From Thoreauomyces humboldtii (Eukaryota > Chytridiomycota > Chytridiomycetes > Spizellomycetales > Powellomycetaceae): DNA of 14,459 nt. Below are positions 1 to 8,012 of this stretch, piece by piece. The position numbers and the translations under genes are program-made. Each line of letters begins with the position of its first letter. Position 1 is the stretch's first letter. Location of the stretch: the NCBI GenBank assembly GCA_027596035.1, contig JADGJA010000584.1, positions 1 through 14,459 on the forward strand, written 5' to 3'. The notes beneath the pieces are model-generated. The model was not told the DNA's origin. It saw only the letters and a program-made list of their open reading frames with translations, and did not search any database.

Positions 1-307
1 CTCCCTCCCTCCCTGTGTGTGTCCAGGAAGATTGGTTCATCCGTTTTGCTCTCCTGAAGGTCCTGCCATCTGCGCATGTTTCTGACGCGTTGCTATCGAT
101 TTCCCTCTTCCCTCGTCGGTTGCTAACATAGACAGATTGCCGACAGGAAGTTTTTTCCCCCCAAAGTCTTTCCTGCGTTTCCCTCGGATCCCTCTCTGCC
201 CCCGCTCCGTTTTCGCCCTTCCCCCTTCTTTTTTCCTGCCTTCAAAGACCGCTAGCCATCGCCACTTCCCCAACTTCTTCATTGCTGCACGCACCTGCAA
301 AGTAGTC
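1..307 (+). promoter_or_regulatory. Upstream region and 5' leader of the citrate synthase gene
   Basis: No gene is supported here. The non-template strand is strongly pyrimidine-rich: there is a CTCC repeat at the very start, then long C/T runs around 150-245. Such CT-rich blocks are common just upstream of highly expressed fungal genes and often lie near transcription starts. I see no convincing TATA box. Short reading frames in this stretch consist mainly of low-complexity Ser/Pro/Phe residues and are explained by base composition. The promoter role is inferred from position and composition only. Confidence 0.4.
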
Positions 308-2106
308 ATGGCTTCCCTCCGTCTCACCCCCGCAGTCTCATCGGTACGTCTTCCCACCATCTGAACCGCATTGCCGGTTTTCGCTCTGCGACTACGACGA
401 GTGAGGTCCTTGACCGCGCCTTGGCAGCCTCCGAGTGTTCGGGCATTCCGAGATCTTGAAGCTCACCCATCATGATGCTCCCCTTCCCCCTTGTAGCTCT
501 TCACCCGTCGCTTCGCCCTCTCCGGCATCAACGGCGTCCGATGCTACTCGACCGCAAAGTCCCAGGTTCGCCAGCGCTCACCCCATTACCCACCATCGCA
601 CCGGCATGTCCCAAGAGATTCTGATCGTTCCCTTTTGTTCGTCACCGTTTACAGACGCTGAAGGACCGTCTGAGGGAGCTCATTCCCGAGAAGCAGGCCG
701 AGGTCAAGGAGGTCCGCGCAAAGTACGGCAACAGGGTCCTCGGTGAGACCACCGTCGACATGGTAGGTGTTCCGTTTGTCAGCTCAATCGCTCGTGCGTG
801 ACAGACTTTTCGCCTCTGACGTATGTTGCTCTTCGTTCTGCAGATGTACGGTGGCATGCGTGGCATCAAGGGTCTCGTATGGGAAGGTTCCGTCCTCGAC
901 TCTGAGGAGGTAAGCTCGTGACTGGATCATCGATGGTCTTCGCGGTCACTGGATCTCACGCGTCGCCCCCTTGTCTTGTAGGGTATTCGTTTCCGTGGTT
1001 ACACTCTCCCCGAGTGCCAGAAGCTTCTCCCTGCCGCCGAGGGCGGCGAGGAGCCCCTCCCTGAGGCGCTCTTCTGGCTCCTGGTTACCGGTGAGGTTCC
1101 CACCGCCGAGCAGGTCAAGTCCCTCTCCCAGGACTGGGCTGCTCGTTCCGCGATCCCCTCCTACGTTGAGGACCTCCTCGACAGGTGCCCCAACACCCTT
1201 CACCCCATGTCCCAGTTCTCCCTGGCCATCACTGCCCTCCAGCACGAGTCGAGCTTCGCCAAGGCTTACCAGAGCGGTGTGCCCAAGTCCCAGTACTGGG
1301 ATTACACTTTCGAGGACGCCAGCGATCTGATTGCCAAGCTGCCCGTCATCGCTGCCCGCATCTACCGTAACGTTTACAAGGATGGCAAGGTTCCCGAGGT
1401 CGACCGCAACCTCGACTGGGGAGCAAACTTCGCCCACCTTCTCGGCTACAAGGACCCCAAGTTCATCGAGCTCATGCGTCTGTACCTCACCATCCACTCT
1501 GACCACGAGGGCGGCAACGTTTCTGCTCACGCCACCCACTTGGTTGGATCTGCCCTCTCCGACCCTTACCTTTCGTTCGCTGCTGGAATGAACGGTCTTG
1601 CTGGACCTTTGCACGGTCTCGCCAACCAGGAGGTTCTCCGATGGACCATGAAGATGAGGGAAGAGGTTGGCAACGATGCCACCGATGCTGAGATCAAGGA
1701 CTTCCTCTGGAAGACCCTCAAGAGCGGACAGGTTGTTCCCGGTTACGGCCACGCCGTTCTCCGCAAGACCGACCCCCGTTACACCTGCCAGCGCGAGTTT
1801 GCTCTCAAGCACCTCCCATCCGACCCTCTGTTCAAGCTTGTCGGACAGATCTACAACATTGCACCCGGAGTCCTCACCGAGCACGGCAAGACCAAGAACC
1901 CCTACCCCAACGTCGACGCTCACTCGGGTGTTCTGCTCCAGCACTACGGCTTTGTCGAGCAGGACTTCTACACCGTCTTGTTCGGAGTGTCCCGCGCCCT
2001 CGGTGTGATGAACGGTCTCATCTGGGACCGTGCTCTCGGCCTCCCCATCGAGCGTCCCAAGTCCTTCAGCACCGCCCACCTCCAGAAGATGTTCGCTGGC
2101 AAATAG
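308..2106 (+). CDS. CIT1: Mitochondrial citrate synthase (467 aa, five exons)
   Basis: The enzyme condenses acetyl-CoA and oxaloacetate to citrate, the entry step of the TCA cycle in the mitochondrial matrix. Exons are 308-343, 497-565, 655-762, 844-909 and 982-2106, and every junction is phase 0 with GT-AG ends; the second intron has a GTTCGC donor. The spliced N-terminus is basic and hydroxylated without acidic residues ([22 protein letters not shown]) and carries RCYSTAKSQ, which resembles a processing-peptidase site. The mature protein opens with [13 protein letters not shown] and [17 protein letters not shown], both typical of eukaryotic citrate synthases. Catalytic residues are in place: His304 (GPLHGLANQ), His350 ([14 protein letters not shown]) and Asp405 (NVDAHSG). 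Length matches the family. The C-terminus ends in AGK, with no peroxisomal SKL signal. Fungal 2-methylcitrate synthase is a close paralog with the same fold and targeting and cannot be fully excluded by eye. Confidence 0.95.
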
Positions 2107-2329
2107 ATTCCCCCTGGGCCCTACGCTCCAGAAACTGCCAACTTTTTTCGCAACCGACCCTCACATATCATCATAGCCTCTTTTTAATTTTGAATTGCCT
2201 CTTCTGAACGCCTTGGCTGTCATTGGGACTTTTGTTCAATTAGCGGTAATAGCGAATTGCACCTGAGGGAGATCAGTCCAGTCTTTCGCAAAGATTCTTT
2301 CACCTGCATTCCCACGAGGCTGCAGTGCC

Positions 2330-2902
2330 ATGTTCATCCTCCGCAAAGCGTCCACCGTCATCAGATCTTCCGCAACGCAGAGCCGTCTCCTCAGTGACTC
2401 GAGGTTCCTCAACTCATTCTTCACGGAAACTCCAGCGATGGGTCCCATGTACACGAGGATAGAGACCAAGCTGACGGAAGCCCTGCAACCCTCGGTCCTG
2501 GAGATCATAGACGACAGCAAGAAGCATGCTGGACATGCGGCCATGAAGGGCGTCACGGGCGGGGAAACTCACTTCAGGGTGACTGCTGTGTCCCAAGCGT
2601 TCGACGGGAAGGTTCGTTCGCGGTGCGGGCGGGCTGGGACGACTTGATGTTGGAGCTGATGACCAAATGTTCTGTTCTCATCATCGTTTTTCTCAATCGT
2701 TATTCTGAAATAGCGATCGGTGCAGCGACATCAGGTCAGAGCAGAGGCCGCATCGATTACATGGTGAAGCGTCGTCGCTCATCGGTAAACATTCTGACAA
2801 ATCCTCTAGATGGTGTACAAGCTGCTCGATGAAGAACTCAAGGAAGGGCTTCATGCCATCTCACTTGTTACAAAGACGCCCTCTGAATACACGAGCAGTT
2901 AA
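2330..2902 (+). CDS. BOL1: BolA-like protein, probably mitochondrial (132 aa, three exons)
   Basis: BolA-family proteins work with monothiol glutaredoxins in iron-sulfur cluster delivery; the mitochondrial Bol1/BOLA1 branch assists cluster transfer to client enzymes. Exon 1 (2330-2611) encodes YTRIETKLTEALQPSVLEI, then DDSKKHAGHAAMKG and ETHFRVTAVSQAFDGK, which is the BolA core with its HAGH and THFRV motifs. Exon 3 (2810-2902) encodes MVYKLLDEELKEGLHAIS and a short TKTPSEY tail, the usual C-terminal helix of the family. They are joined through a 24-nt exon (2740-2763, SRGRIDYM) that keeps the frame and supplies the linker usually seen as about seven residues, such as SRxxRxR. The first 30 residues (MFILRKASTVIRSSATQSRLL) are basic and hydroxylated, as in a mitochondrial presequence. 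Introns are 128 and 46 nt. Domain identity is secure; the exact borders of the small exon are less so, because the linker is one residue longer than usual. The gene lies 223 bp downstream of the citrate synthase stop, on the same strand. Confidence 0.85.
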
Positions 2903-3055
2903 AAAAAAGCGTGGGCATCAAAGATTTCAGCGTTCTATTGTGATATGAGCCAGGATAAATTACAGGTCTGCTTTGGCTAGCTACTCGTGGATGGAGGGGT
3001 TGGGAAACATGTGACTGTTGACGGTTCGAGATCATACGGGATGAACAAACGTAGT

Positions 3056-5057
3056 TCACGCTGCCTCAGTGTTGAGGTCGAACCTCGACAGTTTCCGGGC
3101 AAGCTCCTGGTCGAGCGGTGCGCTCTCGGCCAACGTGAACATGCTGTACTTTTTGTTGTCGGTGACCTCCTCGGCCTCGAGCCATTCGGGAACTCGGGTC
3201 TCGATCGCCTCGCTCGACACGGGTGAGGTCGGCGAGTGGAAATCAAAGTCGAGATACGTCTCCATGAGGGTGAGTCCCTGGCAGGGATGCTCGTAGACGT
3301 CGAGCTGGAAGTAGCGATCGTTGTAGAGGAAGCATCGACGTTTCTTCGTGATGATGGCTCGGCTTGGATCCGCTTGCGCTCGTAGTGCTTCGTATTCGCG
3401 CGTCCGGAGGTTCCGTCGCGTCTCGACCCTTTGACCGTCCACTTCGGGGTGTCGGACTGTCATGCTGACGTGCACTTCTTTGGCGCCTACTTCCTGCCGC
3501 CTGGAAATATCTTCTGTCAGTGACGCGAATGACTGCATGATCAGGCTTCGAAGCCATCACCTCCGGATACGAATTTGCACTCCATCTCCGGCAGTGTTCA
3601 CCAGGTACACATCTATACAAGCGACAAGAAAGGTATGAGCGCCGCCCCAGGCAGTGATGCTCCTCTTTTCGAGTAAGCGATACTCACGTTCAACATGGAA
3701 ATCTCGGTACTGGACGGGGAAGTCGTCGGATAGAGTGAAGTTCTTGATTACAAACTTGTGCTTTCGCACATGTTTGCCGTAACGCTCCGCGTCGGTGACC
3801 AATCCTAACCGTGTCAGGACAGCTTGCACGGTACGATCGCACTTTTGCGCAAAGTTGCTGACCGAGCTGTTGTCGATGACCTGAAGTGAAGCGTGGCCTA
3901 ACACGAATCAGGGCAAGCCAACATTCAGCTTCGTCCCGTTCTTTTCTGCAGTTCACTCGAAGAGGACGCCGTACCCAGCCAGGCGTTCATGGTAAGGGTG
4001 TCGATGTGCCGAGCAAAGTCGATACCCTCAGATCGGACTTTGTTGTTCTCCTGTGTGTAGAAAGTTTCCGCTCCTTTGGCGGCGGTAACGAGGTGAATGA
4101 CGCAATCGTAACGGTTGTCTCGGATCGCGGCCTCGTCAAGGTTGAGTTCTTGCAGCATTCGCAACCATCCTTCTCGTGGCATGTATGCAGACGGATCCAT
4201 AGCTCCACGATCTGAAGGTGCCGATCAGCGGTCTGGGAAGATTTCGTTTGACATTGATTTCTCGTACCGCAGATAACGATCGTCTTTTGTCCCCGCGCGG
4301 CTGTAAGTCTCGCAAGCTGCAAGAGGATACAGACGTAAGCTATAACTTCCAGTCCATTGCTGTTCTCGGACGGTATTTTGGACTCACGTCGATGTAGGTG
4401 TTCTGAATGGCCATCATGGTCTGCAGAAGATTCTTCTGGAAGCTGTAACTCTGCTCGTCGTTGAGCTCACTGAAGACCACCCCGGCGCTCAGGAGGATGG
4501 TGGCGGTTTCGGGCACGCGGTAGACCTTCCATCCCAGACTTTGGAACAGGCTGGATGGTGCACCCCCCGCGGAAAGGCCGAGTCAGACGGCAGTGTCCAA
4601 ACAAAAGTGCAGAGTTCTCCTTTCAAAGACAATGACCCGCGCAACTCACTCTCCGAGGATCGCCAGAGATGAGGTCTTGCCTCCGCAAGGGCCACCGGTC
4701 AAGCATATGATCTTGAAAGGAGTGGCGTGCTCGTCCTTTGCCTCATCGTTCTGTTTCTCGTGCACCTCGGTCATGTCTTCGAGAGCAGGTACCACCGGGG
4801 CGATAGACACGACAGCCGTTTCGGACTCGGCGCTCACCGAAGCCTCGTCGGTGGTTGGGATGGGTAGGGCAGGCAGCACAGGCTCGACGACGGAGGGCAA
4901 AGCTGGTTTGGCGGCGAGGCTGGTAGTGGATGCAGCAGACCTGGTCTTGGACAATGCCTTTCGTTTGCTAGAAGTGTTTCCTGATGCCGAATGCAAAAAG
5001 AAAGGGTTACCACGACGGTACGGACGCAAGGATCAGGCGAGTCTCTTTCATACCCAT
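3056..5057 (-). CDS. TTD14-like P-loop NTPase with C-terminal CYTH-like domain (496 aa, eight exons)
   Basis: Exons in transcript order are 5054-5057, 4650-4980, 4388-4550, 4268-4316, 3975-4211, 3688-3897, 3561-3612 and 3056-3500. All introns are GT-AG (56-99 nt) and every phase closes. The protein reads as a basic, low-complexity N-terminus (1-90), a Walker A loop GGPCGGKTSS (97-106), GWKVYRVPETATILLS, NTYIDLARLTAARGQK, CDRGAMDPSAYM (Asp183), DNRYDCVIHLVTAAKGAE and AWLGHASLQVIDNSS. A CYTH-like half (about 300-480) follows, with HKFVIKNF, VEHVYLV, QIRIRRRQE, KKRRCFLYNDRYFQLDVYE and KKYSMF. This order matches the AAA_28/CYTH-like family that includes Drosophila TTD14, reported to bind GTP and phosphoinositide and to affect TRPL channel trafficking. 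The fungal function is unknown to me. Splicing makes the start MGNTSSKRK, a strong N-myristoylation context followed by basic residues, so membrane attachment is inferred. Without splicing, a TGA stops the frame upstream of exon 2. Confidence 0.85.
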
Positions 5058-5842
5058 ATTATCTCGGCCATGCACAGCTGCACAGGTCCCAGAATAACAC
5101 TGTGACTGTGGAGCGAGGTGACCTCAAAAAAGAAACAAGGAGAGAAGCGAACAGGGTTGCGCGCTGAGCCGGAACTCTGGTACAGTCCCCAGACGCGTTC
5201 GACAGACACAGTCCACCGGTTCCGCTTCACACCGCTCGCTCAGCTCAACCCTCGAGTTTACAGCTTGGCCCATATCGACATGTCTCGACAATCACGGTTG
5301 CGCAGTCTGGTGAGCGTACCGGTATGCTTTCAGCGTATGCATAGCGTACACTCTCCCGATCTAAGGGCCGGATTCGAAGGTACCAGGATCCTCGAGCCGT
5401 GGAGGTCACTTTTCATCGAAAGGCATTGATATCATACTACATATACAGTGCACTGTACTCGCATAGCCAGGGACGTACAAATCTCTGCGGTGGTGGCAAC
5501 TTGGTGCTCGGGTGGACACGGGTTCAAATTGACATGTGTAACTGCTAAATGAAAATGCCCAGACGATCTTGGCCCGCATGACCCAAAAAGTGCCGAGTGT
5601 GGGGGTCGCGGAAAGACACCCTAGCCCTAACCCGTTGCGTCCTTTTTCAGCAGAGCGCGCGTTTTCTTCGCCCGTTGCACAGCAGCACAGTGCTGCCTTG
5701 CCGCAGGCGAAAAGAAGGGCACGCAGAAGATCGCCCCTGGCCCTTCCCACGTCCACGTCTTTTATCACTACCACCTCGAATCTCGTTCCCCCTCGCGCTT
5801 TCACACTTCCCCAACCTTCTCCCGTCGTCATCCAAAGCCATC
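5058..5842. promoter_or_regulatory. Divergent intergenic region between the TTD14-like and glycerol kinase genes
   Basis: This 785-bp stretch separates two divergently transcribed genes and should hold both promoters and both 5' leaders. I find no recognisable coding sequence in it. Visible elements are a perfect 14-bp palindrome, TACAGTGCACTGTA, at 5444-5457; a telomere-like CACCCTAGCCCTAACCC at 5617-5633; and a pyrimidine-rich leader just before the glycerol kinase start. A reading frame opening with ATG at 5577 overlaps the glycerol kinase start in another frame and would act as an upstream ORF if transcription began earlier than that. On the minus strand, an ATG just upstream of the TTD14-like start opens a six-codon stretch in a different frame, in a poorer start context. 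Confidence 0.5.
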
Positions 5843-7882
5843 ATGTCTGATACCGTCGAACCCACCCCCACCGTCCAGGAGGTCGCGGCCCCTGCTCCCG
5901 TCGCCGCTGCCGTCCCCGAGACCGAAGCAGCTCCCACTGCTACTGCTGCTACACCTGTCGAGACCTCCGCTGCTACCGCGGCCACTCCCGCTACCGAGGC
6001 TGCTCTTCCCGTTGCCGACACTACAGTGCCCGCCGCCGCCCATGCCGACGCAGGCAAGACCGAGGCTACTTCGGCTGCTCCGAAATCCCCTGTTCAAAAA
6101 GCCAAGTCTGGGTTCGCAAAGTTCATCTCCGCCCTCAAGCCCGGAAACAAGCGTGCTTCCGCGTCTGGACCTTCCTCTCCCAAGGGATCTCCCGGATCCA
6201 GCGCCAAGGACTTGACCGCTGATGCCAAGAAGGCATCGGGCGTCTTCGTCGGCTCCATCGACCAGGGAACATCCAGCACGCGCTTCATGGTCTTCAACGA
6301 GAATGGCGAGATCGCGTACTCCCACCAGATGGAATTCGAGCAGATCTACCCTCAGGCTGGTTGGTGCGAGCACAACCCAGAGACGATCATGCAGACCGTC
6401 CACACTTGCATCGCTGAAGTCGCCAAGAAGATGGAAAAGGCCGGTCTCTCCCTGAAGGACATCAAGGGTGTCGGCATTACGAACCAACGTGAGACCACCG
6501 TCGTGTGGGACAAGAAGACGGGCAAGCCCCTCCACAACGCCATCGTGTGGCTCGACGGACGTACCAAGTCGACGGTCGCGGCTCTCGTCGAAAAGTCGCC
6601 CACCAAGACCAGCACTTACCTCCAGGAAAAGTGTGGCCTTCCCTTCTCCACCTACTTCTCTGGTGTCAAGCTCCGCTGGTTGCTCGACAACGTCAAGGAG
6701 GTCAAGGAGGCGCACGACGCTGGAAACCTTGCTTTCGGAACCGTGGATTCGTGGTTGATTTACAACCTCACCGGCGGAGTGAAGGGCGGTCGTCACGTTT
6801 CCGACGTTACCAACGCCTCCCGTACCATGTTCATGAACATTCACACTCTTCAATGGGACGAGGAGATTCTTGCGTTCTTTGATGTCAAGAAGGATCTTCT
6901 CCCCGAGATTGTCTCCAGCGCCGAACATTACGGTGACATCGCCAGCGGACCACTCGCCGGGATTCCTCTTGCTGGGGTAAGTTGTCGCGCACCAAAGTAA
7001 CCGCCGGAATGCTCCACTCATGGGTTTTCTCATTTTTTCAGTGCCTTGGAGACCAGCAGGCCGCTGTTGTCGGTCAGCGCTGCTTCAACCCTGGAGATGC
7101 CAAAAACACCTACGGAACCGGCGCCTTCCTTTTGTACAACACCGGAACTAAAGCTGTCATTTCGACGCACGGCCTCCTTACAACTGTTGCATACAAGCTT
7201 GGCAAGGACGCTGAGCCCGTCTACGCACTGGAGGGTTCCGTCGCCATCGCTGGTGCTGCTATCAAGTGGCTCCGTGATAACCTGAAGATCATCAAGGAAG
7301 CTGACGAGATCAACACCCTCGCTGGTGCTGTCGAGAACACCGGAGGAGTCTACTTTGTCCCCGCATTCTCTGGTCTCTTTGCACCTCACTGGAGGGACGA
7401 CGCCCGTGGTTGCATCGTCGGCCTGACGCAGTTCGCCACCCGTGAGCATATCGCCCGGGCAACCCTTGAGGCTGTCTGCTTCCAGAGCAAGGAGGTGCTG
7501 GACGCCATGAACGCTGACAGTGGAACAGACCTCGCTATCCTCAAGGTCGACGGTGGAATGACCGACTCTCACCTCGGCATGCAGATCCAGGCCGATCTCC
7601 TCGGCATTACAGTCGGTGAGTTGCTCCTTTTCCCTCCTTCCCTCTTTCCCCAAATCCTTGCTGAAACTTCCCCGTTCCACAGAGCGCCCCCAGATGCGCG
7701 AGACCACCGCCCTTGGCGCTGCCCTCGCTGCTGGACTGACCGTCGGTGTCTGGAAGGATCTCAAGGAGTTCACTGCTGGCGCCAAGCCCGACCTCTTCGA
7801 GCCCAAGATCGAGGTCAAGGACAGGGCCGACCGTTACGCTGACTGGAAGAAGGCCGTCGAGCGGTCCCTCAACTGGGTTTAG
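5843..7882 (+). CDS. GUT1: Glycerol kinase with long Ala/Pro/Thr-rich N-terminal extension (635 aa, three exons)
   Basis: The enzyme phosphorylates glycerol with ATP to glycerol-3-phosphate, which feeds lipid synthesis or, through mitochondrial G3P dehydrogenase, respiration. Exons are 5843-6976, 7042-7615 and 7683-7882, with phase-consistent introns of 65 and 67 nt. The FGGY kinase core starts near residue 134 with [16 protein letters not shown] and continues with [26 protein letters not shown] and AIVWLDGRT. Later motifs are [58 protein letters not shown] and [19 protein letters not shown]. The core is full length (about 500 aa). Residues 1-130 are extra compared with usual glycerol kinases: an Ala/Pro/Thr/Glu-rich segment, then a basic patch [17 protein letters not shown] and a Ser/Pro stretch. 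The start ATG at 5843 lies in a good context (A at -3) and is the only in-frame ATG before the core. The extension is continuous with the core in one exon, so it is not a splicing artefact. Confidence 0.94.
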
Positions 7883-8012
7883 GTTAGGAAGGACTGGTTT
7901 CTTCTTGCCTCCAGCGGTCTACGTTTTCGGACGATCCACTCTCTTTTCCCGATTTGATTTTACCCTTAGAACGCGTCTCTTCGCCACGCAAATTATACTC
8001 TTTTCTTGGTTG

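Noticed and set aside
946..2079. 377-codon minus-strand open frame
   Set aside because: It is antisense to citrate synthase. The codon bias of the real gene keeps the opposite strand open; the translation is low-complexity Val/Gly/Leu/Glu without a domain.
2236..2556. 106-codon minus-strand open frame
   Set aside because: It is antisense to BolA exon 1, which has clear family motifs.
5118..5429. 103-codon plus-strand open frame upstream of glycerol kinase
   Set aside because: There is no domain or convincing splice partner, and it lies in the divergent promoter. It is best seen as chance.
5485..5530. Possible tRNA: GGTTCAAAT resembles a B box
   Set aside because: No matching A box, acceptor stem or anticodon arm can be folded around it.
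5828..7033. 401-codon minus-strand open frame
   Set aside because: It is the antisense shadow of glycerol kinase exon 1, and the Gly/Ser-rich translation mirrors the Ala/Pro-rich extension.
7030..7818. 262-codon minus-strand open frame
   Set aside because: It is antisense to glycerol kinase exons 2-3, with no recognisable motif.
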